Shown here: one piece after another, positions 53,371-61,604 of the stretch
How positions within the stretch are numbered: position 1 is the stretch's first letter
Layout: every line of letters starts with the position of its first letter
Source: Candidatus Sulfopaludibacter sp. SbA3
GTDB lineage: Bacteria > Acidobacteriota > Terriglobia > Bryobacterales > Bryobacteraceae
Assembly: GCA_945861625.1 (NCBI GenBank)
Contig: CAMAVI010000002.1
Span: forward strand, 29,163 to 93,162
Direction: 5' to 3'
Length of the DNA stretch: 64,000 bases
Translations under genes and position numbers: made by a program
Notes under the pieces: model-generated
Seen by the model: the letters and a program-made list of their open reading frames with translations, nothing else
Told to the model about the DNA's origin: nothing
The model's database searches: none

Positions 53371-53589
53371 TTGGTAGCGCCGCACCTTGATATCGCGCTC
53401 GTGCAGCCGAGCTTGCGCCAGATCGACCGTTACCCGAAGACTGAAGTTGGGAACATCAAGCAGATGGAAGGCTTCGATCCGCCGCTTTATCCTCTTCGCA
53501 TAGGAGCGGGGCGCATCATCTACAGAAACCAAGGCGATGACAGCATCGAAGTTGTCCGCGTCCGCAACCGCAGGGAGGCTTACCGGTGA
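53371..53589 (+). CDS. RelE/ParE-like toxin, possibly 5'-truncated
   Basis: 72 residues from TTG 53371. The C-terminus is typical of RelE/ParE toxins: IKQMEGFDPPLYPLRIGAGRII (read in parts), then YRNQGDDSIEVVRVRNRREAYR-like ending. The N-terminal helix expected for this family is short or missing and no good start exists, so it may be a truncated remnant. The similar ending KNRNDAYR occurs in the toxin gene 850 bp downstream. No antitoxin gene precedes it. Confidence 0.6.
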   Translation: MVAPHLDIALVQPSLRQIDRYPKTEVGNIKQMEGFDPPLYPLRIGAGRIIYRNQGDDSIEVVRVRNRREAYR

Positions 53590-53667
53590 GGTGCCTGACT
53601 GCCCCGCAGTCGTCACTATGCAGGATGTAGACTGTAAGCGAGGCTGTAGTAAGGGCGCTCACCGCCG

Positions 53668-53841
53668 ATGGGCTACGAAGCCAAGAAAACCGAGCACTGC
53701 GGCCCCAAGCGCGGCAACGGGGCCTACTGGGGCTACCGCTGGGATGCCAAGAAGGAATCCAATCGCATCCGCCGCGAGAACTGGAAGCGTGAGATTCGTA
53801 CGGCGCTCGCGGACTCCGGCAACGCTGAGCCAAAAGCCTAA
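53668..53841 (+). CDS. conserved small basic protein, 57 aa
   Basis: Begins MGYEAKKTEHCGPKRGN, followed by GAYWGYRWDAKKESNRIRR and ENWKREIRTALADSG. The mix of Tyr/Lys/Gly with AKKxSNRxRR matches a small uncharacterised family I recognise from many bacteria (often about 60 residues, beginning with a YxAKxTEHxGxKRG motif). No function known. It sits between two toxin-like genes. Confidence 0.65.
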   Translation: MGYEAKKTEHCGPKRGNGAYWGYRWDAKKESNRIRRENWKREIRTALADSGNAEPKA

Positions 53842-53926
53842 GGAATTTTGAATTCCACATCACTGGGAACGCCCCGTTGACAGCGCTGATGTGACTTCTC
53901 CGAGAGGTAAACTGGAAGAGTACGTT

Positions 53927-54199
53927 ATGAGCGACACTCGCCAACACGTCCACGAACTGATCGATCGGCTCGATTCCGGCCAACTCGCCGCCGTCGGGCA
54001 ATTGCTTGAGGTTATGGTTCACGCTGAGGAAGAGGACGAAGTGATCAGCGCGGAGGAAGAGGCCGCCGTCGCCCGCTCCAAAGAGTGGTTTAAGAACAAC
54101 GAGGGAATTCCTTTCGAACAGGTGGTTACCGAGCTTGGCTTCACCATGGATCAGATCCGGAACGCATCTGATCCGAAAGCCCAGGACCCCGCGGCTTGA
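53927..54199 (+). CDS. antitoxin-like protein of a RelE/ParE pair
   Basis: 90 residues from ATG 53927 with GGAAGAG upstream. Acidic, with VHELIDRLDSGQLAAVGQLLEVM (helical DNA-binding or dimerisation candidate) and a C-terminal SKEWFKNNEGIPFEQVVTELGF. This pattern is seen in antitoxin partners of RelE-type toxins. It overlaps the toxin start by TTGA, the standard antitoxin-then-toxin order. Confidence 0.75.
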   Translation: MSDTRQHVHELIDRLDSGQLAAVGQLLEVMVHAEEEDEVISAEEEAAVARSKEWFKNNEGIPFEQVVTELGFTMDQIRNASDPKAQDPAA

Positions 54200-54444
54200 A
54201 GCGGATCGTCCTTTCCGACGAGTCCAAAGCCGACATACGCGCCATTCCCCAGCACATCGCCATGAACATTCTAACGGCGATTCACCGGCTGGCGGAGACG
54301 GGCGCGGGCCGCGTCAAGGAACTCAAAGGTAAACAAGGCGAAAAGCGGCTCCGCGTCGGCGACTTCCGAGTGCGCTTTACCGAAGAAGAACCTGATACGC
54401 TGCGCATCCACGCTGTCAAGAACCGCAACGACGCCTACAGGTGA
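54196..54444 (+). CDS. RelE/ParE-family toxin
   Basis: 82 residues, TTG start overlapping the antitoxin stop. RelE fold segments: IRAIPQHIAMNILTAIHRLAETG (helices), VKELKGKQGEKRLRVGDFRVRF and a C-terminal RIHAVKNRNDAYR. RelE toxins cleave mRNA on the ribosome; the basic residues Lys/Arg of the VGDFRVRF strand and the final Arg fit the active site. Confidence 0.8.
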   Translation: MKRIVLSDESKADIRAIPQHIAMNILTAIHRLAETGAGRVKELKGKQGEKRLRVGDFRVRFTEEEPDTLRIHAVKNRNDAYR

Positions 54445-54707
54445 GACGGTGGGGAATCGGGGAAAGGCCTGTCGCCGCTTTCCCAAATATGGATCGTCAC
54501 CTTGTTAAGCAGGTGGCCACCCACCCCCTGCACCTCTTCGGTAAGTTCGTTGCCGCCCCAAGAAGGCGTCATCAGGTGCTCATGCTTACGCGTGCGGATG
54601 ACGCCTTCCAAGGTGCGCGACAGTTCCTCCAGACCCGCAACGTCTCCGTGGATCTCCAGGCGGTCATGATCGGCGGCCAGTTCAAATGTTAATAGCTTAT
54701 GGTCCAT
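54435..54707 (-). CDS. Imm32-like immunity protein
   Basis: 90 residues. HGDVAGLEELSRTLEGV then HEHLMTPSWGGNELTEE and NKVTIHIWESGD resemble the Imm32 family, which protects against polymorphic toxins. No toxin of that kind lies next to it, so it could be an orphan immunity gene. The last 10 bp overlap the convergent RelE gene. Confidence 0.6.
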   Translation of the reverse strand: MDHKLLTFELAADHDRLEIHGDVAGLEELSRTLEGVIRTRKHEHLMTPSWGGNELTEEVQGVGGHLLNKVTIHIWESGDRPFPDSPPSHL

Positions 54708-54773
54708 AGACTGATCGCACCTCGTGGGGCGTAACCCCTAGCCTCCATGAAGCTGTAATCTGAATTTCCGCCC

Positions 54774-56237
54774 CTACCGGTACTTCCCCACCTCCGTACT
54801 TCCCGTTCCGCTGCAGCCGGTGGCTCCGTAGCGCAGGAACTTCTGCACGCGGCCGTTGCCGTCGACTTCGCCGGTGTAGATGTTGCCTTCCGAATCGGTG
54901 CTCACCACGTGGGGCCAATGGAACTGGCCGCCCTGGCGGCCGCCAGTGGCGAAGCGGGCGACCTCTTGCAGGTTCTGGCGGTTGATCTCGTAGATGGTGT
55001 CGTTATTCAGGTCGGCCACGTAGAGGCAGCTCTGTTTGGCGTCGGCCGAGAAGTTCACCGTGGTTCCGGTGCCCGAGGTGGTCTGCGGCGCAATCGGCAT
55101 CTCCGCGACGAAGCCGCACTTGCCGGCTTCCTTGCCGGGGTTCTCGCAGGGCTTGCCCGCTTCGGAGATCTTGAACACCTGCACGCGGTTGTTGCCGCGG
55201 TCACAGGTGTAGAGCAGCCCGTCGTTGGCCAAGGCGGCGCAGTGCATCGGGCTGCGGAAGAAGTAGGGCTTGGTGTTGCCCTTGCGGAAGTCGGCCGCCC
55301 AGGAGCCGCCGGATTCACCTTCCACGTCCGTGTTCTCGCCCTGCACAGGGTTTTGCCCATAGGCTCCAAAGTGCCCGATGTACTTGCCGGTGGCCCCGTC
55401 CACGATCAGCACGCGGCGGTTGCCGTAACCATCGGCGACGTACAGGCGGTTGGTCTTGGGATCGACGGACATCTCGGCCACCAGGAACGGTTGCGGAGTG
55501 CCGTTGACGCCGCCGTTGGTATCGTTGCTTTTGGGCCCCTTCGCGCCGGCCGTGCCGATCTGATAGACGAACGTGCCGTCCTTGTGGAACTTCAGTATGT
55601 GCGAGTCGTTGCCGAAGCTGGGCGCCCACGGATATTGCCCGAAGAAGTTGCGGGCCTGCCCGTTGCCGGAGATGTAGACGTCGTCGTTTTGATCGACGAA
55701 GATGCCGTGTTCGCGCGCGGGCCAGAAGCAGCCCATGTCCTGGCGGCATTTCTTTTCCAGGAACCCGGGATCGCCGGGGCCGCCCCAGGCTTGCACTAGG
55801 TTGCCGGCCTTGTCGAACTCGAGCACCGACGGCGCGGGGATGCAGCACGCCGAGCGCTGATCTCCGAACGGGCGGCCGTGGCCCATGGCGCTGATCGGGT
55901 TGCCCTTGGCGTTCTTGCCCGCGGGCGGGAGGGCTCCGGCGTCGGTCGCGGCCAGCGAGCGCGGGCGGTGATAGACCCAGATATGGTCGTGCTTATCGAC
56001 AAAAAGCCCGCCGATGTCGCCGATGATCCAGTTGTGCGGTAGCGTCTGCGGCCAAGCCGGATCAACCACGAAGCTGGGCGCGGTTCCGGTCTTGGGCCCC
56101 TGCGGCGCCGTGAGCTTCGCCAGCCGTTGCAGAACGTTGGCCTTTTGCAGCGCGGCCACAGCGGCCTTCTCGTCCTGGGCGCTTAGCGAAGCAACGCAAG
56201 CCAGTGTCAGTAATCCGAGTTTGAAAGTGCGATTCAT
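54774..56237 (-). CDS. exported NHL-type beta-propeller protein
   Basis: 487 residues with signal peptide (TFKLGLLTLACVASLSAQ). NHL/six-bladed propeller repeats: IGGLFVDKHDHIWVYHR, HGIFVDQNDDVYISGNG, EMSVDPKTNRLYVADGYGNRRVLIVDG, and THVVSTDSEGNIYTGE-like end. It resembles peptidyl-alpha-hydroxyglycine amidating lyase-like and SMP-30-type propellers, with many Cys (possible disulfides). Last gene of the four-gene operon. Confidence 0.85.
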   Translation of the reverse strand: MNRTFKLGLLTLACVASLSAQDEKAAVAALQKANVLQRLAKLTAPQGPKTGTAPSFVVDPAWPQTLPHNWIIGDIGGLFVDKHDHIWVYHRPRSLAATDAGALPPAGKNAKGNPISAMGHGRPFGDQRSACCIPAPSVLEFDKAGNLVQAWGGPGDPGFLEKKCRQDMGCFWPAREHGIFVDQNDDVYISGNGQARNFFGQYPWAPSFGNDSHILKFHKDGTFVYQIGTAGAKGPKSNDTNGGVNGTPQPFLVAEMSVDPKTNRLYVADGYGNRRVLIVDGATGKYIGHFGAYGQNPVQGENTDVEGESGGSWAADFRKGNTKPYFFRSPMHCAALANDGLLYTCDRGNNRVQVFKISEAGKPCENPGKEAGKCGFVAEMPIAPQTTSGTGTTVNFSADAKQSCLYVADLNNDTIYEINRQNLQEVARFATGGRQGGQFHWPHVVSTDSEGNIYTGEVDGNGRVQKFLRYGATGCSGTGSTEVGKYR

Positions 56238-56252
56238 ATTTCCCTTTCTGTC

Positions 56253-58106
56253 TTATGGCGCGAACGCCAGCAGTACATTGCCGGGCATGCCGCCGAAGCG
56301 CGAGTAGCCCGAGTTGATGAACACCATCCCGTTGATGACCACGGCGCCGGGGCCGTCAATGGTGCCGCCCTTGGCCTTGACGCCGTTCACGGTTTTGAAT
56401 TCGCGGACGGTGTCGAAATCCCACAATACTTTCCCGTCTTCCGCGCTGTAGCCGCGCACGTGGCCGTCCATGGAAGCCGAGAACACCACGCCGGGCATCG
56501 CGGTAACCGCCGCGGATTGCGCGGGACTGCACCCGGAAGGCGCATTCGGCGCGCACGCGGTGGGAGGCGCGTACCAGACCTTCCCGCCATCGGCGATGCG
56601 CAGCGCGGTCAGTCCGCCGCCTTTCGTTGGGTCCAGAATGGCTCGGCGCGTATCGAAGGGGTCCTTCGGCGGAGTTCTGCCGGTCGACGATGTAGTCGCG
56701 TAAACGCGCTGGCCGTCGGTGGCCATGCCCCACTGCACTCCCACGGATGTCGGCGTGCCGGGACCATTCGGCGCAATGCGCACCTGCCACAGCAACTCGC
56801 CCTGCTTTTCCGGATCGAGCGCGTACACCATCCCAGACTTCTGTCCGGCCAGCAGCACGTCGCGGCCGCCCGGCAACTGGGTCAGGATCGCCGATGAGGC
56901 GAAGTCATAATCCGGACCGTCTTCGTCGGGACAGTTCTGTTTGTCGGTCGCGCACGACGAGTTATAAGCATCGCCGGGCGTGACTTGCTTCGACCACACC
57001 ACTTTGCCCGTCGATATTTCAAGTGCGACGATGGCGTCGCTGAGGTTCGTGGACGGCGAGGAGTAGTTGTCGCCGGTGGCAAGGTACATCAGGCCGCGCT
57101 TGGGGTCGAGCGTGGGGGCCGACCACACGCCTGCTCCCGAAGGTCCGTATTGCTGGGTGCCGCGCTTGCTCTTGCCGGTCAGTTTGGGTTCCGGGACCAG
57201 GTAGGTCTTCCAGACTTGCTGGCCGTCTTGAATCCGCATTGCCACGATGCTGCCGCGGAACGTGCAGCAAGGGTAGGTCGGGTCGAGCGAGCGCGTTTCC
57301 TCCCACGAAGCCACCGGAACGAATACGTTGCCGTTGTAAACCACGGGCGCGCCCGTGAGGCGGGCTGCGTCGTGGGTTTCGATCCTTTTCTTCCACAGCA
57401 AAGTTCCGGTCTCGGCTTCCACCGCATAGAAGAAGCCGGTCTGATCGCCGAACAACAGCGCGTGCCGGCGGCCCAGCGGCACGGCCACGATGGCGGAACG
57501 CACCGGGCCAGTGGCCTGGTAGGTCCACTGCAGGCATCCAGTATCGGCGCGCAGGGCGTGGATGACGCCTCCGGCGCTGCCGATGAACACCTGCCCGTCG
57601 ATGACGGTGGGCGGGCCGAACGCCGTCACGTCGCCATCGAAGCCGAAGGCCCACTTAAGTTTCAGATTGCGGACCTGATCAATACTGAGTCCGGCGGCCT
57701 GCGCAGTCTGGTAGCGCGCGTTATTGCTAGTGCTGCTCCAGCCGTTCCAGGAAAACTTGGGCTTGTCGGAAACGACGGCCTTGCGGTCGCTGCAATAGGC
57801 GCTGGCGGGGAAGTTGATGGCGGGCGCATTCGTCCCCAGATAACCGGCCACGGCTTGGCGCTCCTCGCGGCTTAGGGGATACGCCACGGTCATCATGGCA
57901 CCGAAGTCCAACGCGCGCATAATGCGCACCGAGGGCATTTGATTCAGCGCCGTGCGCGGCGGAATGCGCGGGTCCGTCAACTCGTGGCAGCGCGCGCAGC
58001 GCTGCTTATAGACGGCTTCGCCCGAGGGCTGAGCCGGCGCAGTTTGAGCGGTTGCTGACACCGACACATAGAGCGTGAATAAAACTACGTACAAGAGTCT
58101 GTGCAT
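56253..58106 (-). CDS. PQQ-type beta-propeller dehydrogenase with N-terminal cytochrome c
   Basis: 617 residues from ATG 58106, with signal (RLLYVVLFTLYVSVSATA). An N-terminal cytochrome c domain carries CARCHELTD at about 36. The propeller (about 105-610) has PQQ/quinoprotein-like blades such as GPPTVIDGQVFIGSAGGVIHAL, LWKKRIETHD and APTLDPKRGLMYLATGDNYS, with VGVQWGMATDGQRVYAT. Matches polyvinyl-alcohol-dehydrogenase-like haem quinoproteins that oxidise alcohols in the periplasm. Whether it binds PQQ cannot be told from sequence alone. Confidence 0.85.
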   Translation of the reverse strand: MHRLLYVVLFTLYVSVSATAQTAPAQPSGEAVYKQRCARCHELTDPRIPPRTALNQMPSVRIMRALDFGAMMTVAYPLSREERQAVAGYLGTNAPAINFPASAYCSDRKAVVSDKPKFSWNGWSSTSNNARYQTAQAAGLSIDQVRNLKLKWAFGFDGDVTAFGPPTVIDGQVFIGSAGGVIHALRADTGCLQWTYQATGPVRSAIVAVPLGRRHALLFGDQTGFFYAVEAETGTLLWKKRIETHDAARLTGAPVVYNGNVFVPVASWEETRSLDPTYPCCTFRGSIVAMRIQDGQQVWKTYLVPEPKLTGKSKRGTQQYGPSGAGVWSAPTLDPKRGLMYLATGDNYSSPSTNLSDAIVALEISTGKVVWSKQVTPGDAYNSSCATDKQNCPDEDGPDYDFASSAILTQLPGGRDVLLAGQKSGMVYALDPEKQGELLWQVRIAPNGPGTPTSVGVQWGMATDGQRVYATTSSTGRTPPKDPFDTRRAILDPTKGGGLTALRIADGGKVWYAPPTACAPNAPSGCSPAQSAAVTAMPGVVFSASMDGHVRGYSAEDGKVLWDFDTVREFKTVNGVKAKGGTIDGPGAVVINGMVFINSGYSRFGGMPGNVLLAFAP

Positions 58107-58117
58107 GTTCCTATCCC

Positions 58118-60292
58118 TTAGTGTGCCAGAGGATCGGGGCGCATCTGAACATGGAACGCCCGCGGCTTGTTCTGCGTGCCGCCTTCGTTGTGGAATACGG
58201 TGCGTGTGCCGTGCGTGGTCCACAGTCCGCGGCCCTTCCAGCCGGTGTTCGGATTATCAATGCGTCCGTCCGCGTTCTTGCTGAAGAATCCCATCGGATA
58301 GGGAACGTGCAGCGTAACGAATTTACCGTTGACCAGAGCCAGCAACGACTCGCTGCCGTTGGCCTGCGCGATCGGTACGTTCGCGCCGAGTCCCAGGGTA
58401 TTGTAGCGATCGACCCATATATAGTACGCATGGTCGGCGCTCCCCGGATCGCTGACGCCCTTCATCTGGGGGCCCGGGAATTGGTACAGCGCCCAGCCTT
58501 CGGGGCAATGCTTCCCCGTGGCGGCCGCGGGGCCGTTGAGCGGGCCCTTGCACTTGCGGCGGTCGAAGCTGGCCATGTGGCCGCTGGAAAGCGTAGTCCA
58601 CACCACGCCGTTGGTATCCACGTCAATGCCGCGCGATCCGTAGCCGACATCGGGCGGCAGGTAGACTTCCGCCAGCGTTGTCTGTGGCGGATTCGCTCCC
58701 GGCGCCAGGCGGATAATGTAGCCGGGCTGGTCCATGCGTGAGAAGCCGACGTCCATGGCCTGGCCCCAGACCGAATCGTCCACGGTGCTGGGTTGCACGC
58801 CGTAGAACGCCGCCATGATGCGTTTGTCTTTCTTGGGGTCAAGCGGCTGATTGGCTTCCGTCCACTCGTCGCGCTTGCCGTTGCCGTTGGTGTCAAGGAT
58901 GATCGGGGTCCAGCCCTGCGATTTCGCTTCGTCTCCGGTCTGGAAGTACATCTTTGTATTGAGCCAGCCCACTACGCCGCTATCCGGATTGCCGGCGCTG
59001 GTCCACAGCGTGTTGTTGGCGTCCTTGGCGAAGTACAGATGCTGCGTGGAAAAACACGTGTTGATCAGCGACCACTTTTCGGTTTTGGGATCGTACACGG
59101 AAAGCTGGCGCACGGACACATCCAGCGGAACCAGCTTAGCCGAGGGGTGATCCGAGCCCGCCTTACAGAAGTCCGGATTGGCATTCACGGGACGAATGCG
59201 CGCGGTGAACCATGCGCGCCCCTGCTCGTCCATCAACGGGTTGTGGATGCTGGTGTGGCCGTCCCAGATCGCCTCGTCGCCCCAATACGCCGAGCGGCCC
59301 AGCGGGAGCGCCGAGTTCGAGGGCGTCTTAGGATCACGGAACGGATGTTTCACCTGCCACACTTCGTTTGTAACTGGGTTCAACACCGGCACCATATCGG
59401 TGCTTTCTTCGGGCGACCCATAAATCAAGCCGTTGGCGTTCACGCGCGGGTTGCGCTTGTCGGTGGAGATAGCGTCGTGCAGGTAGGCCTTGGGAGTCGA
59501 CCACTCCCATGCCGTGTAGACGGCGTTGCGCTCCAGACCCTGCGGCCGCTCCGGCTTGGCGGAGGGCAACTCGCCCTTGGCAATGCGCTCGGTCCAATCG
59601 CCAAACAACTCGAATGCTTTCTTGGGGCCGAGCCGGCTTAGGCTCAACGCCATGTTGTTCTTTGCCTGGCCGGCCTGCACGCGTAACGCCCACGCATCGG
59701 CGTGGCTCTTGCCGTTGAGGAATTCCTTGGGAACGGCGCGAATGCCCTTGGAGCCCAGCGCGTGGCAGGACTGGCACGAGTTCTTGACTGTGTCGATCCA
59801 GTAAGGCTGCGTCTTCATCGCCGGCATGATGCCGTTGCCGCTCGGGCCGGTTCCGGGGAACTGGCTCTTATCGGGGATCTGCAGCATCGAGTACCAATAC
59901 ATGCCGGGATAGTATTCGGCGGCCGCGGCGGCGTTCGGCGCGAGGGTCGCGGCCAAGTTGAGTTGCGAACCGGGAGTGGACGTCACCTTTGGGGAATCGA
60001 CCAAGCCGTAGCCGCGCACCCACACGTTATAACTGGCCTTGGGTAGTTCAGGAATCACGTAGCGCCCGCGGTCGTCGGTCACGACAATCTTGGCGAACTT
60101 GGTGGGGAGCCCGCTGGTTTCCGCGATGACCCAAACGCCGGCTTCGGGGCCGTTCGAGCTGGTCACGACGCCGCCGATATCGGTGGCGCCGATAGGGACC
60201 GCCGCCGCCGGACGCGATTGCGCGCCGAGCCAGGTGTAGGCGCCTGCCAGAAAAGCGATTGCGATCACTGCCAGGATGATTCTTGTCTTCAT
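58118..60292 (-). CDS. exported propeller with carboxypeptidase-regulatory and cytochrome c motifs
   Basis: 724 residues from ATG 60292, preceded by AAGGAG. Signal helix (IILAVIAIAFLAGAYTWL), a carboxypeptidase-regulatory-like beta sandwich (about 33-125), a haem motif CQSCHALGS at about 176, and then a large propeller region (about 290-720). No catalytic motif recognised; PRVNANGLIYGSPEES and RGIDVDTNGVVWTTLSSG show blade-like repeats. Probably an electron-linked partner of the neighbouring haem propeller. Second gene of the operon. Confidence 0.82.
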   Translation of the reverse strand: MKTRIILAVIAIAFLAGAYTWLGAQSRPAAAVPIGATDIGGVVTSSNGPEAGVWVIAETSGLPTKFAKIVVTDDRGRYVIPELPKASYNVWVRGYGLVDSPKVTSTPGSQLNLAATLAPNAAAAAEYYPGMYWYSMLQIPDKSQFPGTGPSGNGIMPAMKTQPYWIDTVKNSCQSCHALGSKGIRAVPKEFLNGKSHADAWALRVQAGQAKNNMALSLSRLGPKKAFELFGDWTERIAKGELPSAKPERPQGLERNAVYTAWEWSTPKAYLHDAISTDKRNPRVNANGLIYGSPEESTDMVPVLNPVTNEVWQVKHPFRDPKTPSNSALPLGRSAYWGDEAIWDGHTSIHNPLMDEQGRAWFTARIRPVNANPDFCKAGSDHPSAKLVPLDVSVRQLSVYDPKTEKWSLINTCFSTQHLYFAKDANNTLWTSAGNPDSGVVGWLNTKMYFQTGDEAKSQGWTPIILDTNGNGKRDEWTEANQPLDPKKDKRIMAAFYGVQPSTVDDSVWGQAMDVGFSRMDQPGYIIRLAPGANPPQTTLAEVYLPPDVGYGSRGIDVDTNGVVWTTLSSGHMASFDRRKCKGPLNGPAAATGKHCPEGWALYQFPGPQMKGVSDPGSADHAYYIWVDRYNTLGLGANVPIAQANGSESLLALVNGKFVTLHVPYPMGFFSKNADGRIDNPNTGWKGRGLWTTHGTRTVFHNEGGTQNKPRAFHVQMRPDPLAH

Positions 60293-60311
60293 GAGATCTC
60301 CTTGCGCTACT

Positions 60312-61442
60312 TTAGGAATTTTTCGGTTCAAATGCCAGAAACCGTCGCGGGTTGTCATAGAGAATCGTGTGCAGCGTCTTTTCCTTGACGCCGGCTTTGC
60401 GGAGCTTGGGCACAAAGCGCGACACGGTCCGGCCGGTGCCCATATCGTGGAAGATCATCGACTTGATTTTCGCCGAACTCTCTCCAGTCAACCACTGGAC
60501 CTTCTCCAATTGGTTGATCGCTTCGCCGATTTGCAAGGGTTGCAAGGTGTTGTCGTCGGCCAGCAGCAACTGTTTCTCGTAGCCCGCGCTGATGAACTCC
60601 AGGATCTCTTTCACGCGCTGTTCGTCGGAAATATCGTGAACCTGTCCGTTGCGCGGCGGCGGCGAACCCGGAGGCGGCGCCGGGTGGGTGTTCGCCATGC
60701 GGTCAAAGCCGACGTAAGCTCCGCGCTTGGCAATCTGCTTCATTATGTCCGCCTGCGAATCGTCCAGGCAGCAGACGTGGCCGATGGCGACACGATCCGG
60801 CTTGACGCCCACCTCCTCGAACGCATCGAGTTGACGCAGGCCTGCTTCGCGCGGAACGTTGGGGCCGGTGCCGTACGGGTTGTGCGTAAATATCGGGAGA
60901 TTGGTTTGCAGGTGCGTCTTGCCCACCGCACGGAACATTTTGCGCTCCAGCGGGGAGAGCTCGCGGCTGTTGGGCGACTGGCCGATCTCTCCCAACGCCC
61001 CGATCCCGTCGCGCCGGATCTCGCGGACAAAATCGTCCGCGATCTGCTCTTCGCTCTTGTTGCGGATCTCGGGGGGATACGCGTACTCCATGTAATAGCC
61101 GGCGCAGTGCACAATGTGCACGTTCGTGCGCGTGGAGATGGCCTTGAGGTTGGGTATGCTGACGGACCGCTCCGATCTGGCGTTCACGATGCAGGTCACG
61201 CCGATCTGGCGGGCGGCATTAAGCTCCTCGATTACCACGCCGTCGGCGGACTCGGTCGTGATGTGCTCATGAAACAGCGTGATGCCGGTCAGTTCCGTCG
61301 GGGCGAGATCCTTGATCACTGTGCGGATGACGGCACCCTTGGCGAAGGAGAGCTTGTCAGCCGCTTGCAACGCGCCGGCGGCGAGCAGACCGAGTAATGT
61401 CCGGCGGTCGAGATCCCCAGAACCGTGTCTGTTATCGCTCAT
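60312..61442 (-). CDS. phosphotriesterase-like amidohydrolase, Tat-exported
   Basis: 376 residues. Twin-arginine signal (LDRRTLLGLLAAGALQAA). Metal ligands fit the phosphotriesterase family: FHEHI (His pair, about 58-60), IGALGEIGQ (Glu or carboxylated-Lys position), FTHNPYG and AIGHVCCLDD (His) and LLADDN (Asp, about 294). Hydrolyses phosphate esters or lactones in relatives. First gene of the operon that continues with three exported propellers. Confidence 0.85.
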   Translation of the reverse strand: MSDNRHGSGDLDRRTLLGLLAAGALQAADKLSFAKGAVIRTVIKDLAPTELTGITLFHEHITTESADGVVIEELNAARQIGVTCIVNARSERSVSIPNLKAISTRTNVHIVHCAGYYMEYAYPPEIRNKSEEQIADDFVREIRRDGIGALGEIGQSPNSRELSPLERKMFRAVGKTHLQTNLPIFTHNPYGTGPNVPREAGLRQLDAFEEVGVKPDRVAIGHVCCLDDSQADIMKQIAKRGAYVGFDRMANTHPAPPPGSPPPRNGQVHDISDEQRVKEILEFISAGYEKQLLLADDNTLQPLQIGEAINQLEKVQWLTGESSAKIKSMIFHDMGTGRTVSRFVPKLRKAGVKEKTLHTILYDNPRRFLAFEPKNS

Positions 61443-61604
61443 TATTTTCTCCGTGTCTTCTCCCTGTCGATACCGCTGGCCGTCATCGATTATACAGCGC
61501 CGGGCTCAGTCCCGTAGCGCCGCAAGCAGCAAGAGTTCTCCGCCAAGTGGTAAGTTGACTCCAAGGCCCAGGACGAATTAAAGTTCTTGAATAAAGGGAT
61601 CTTG

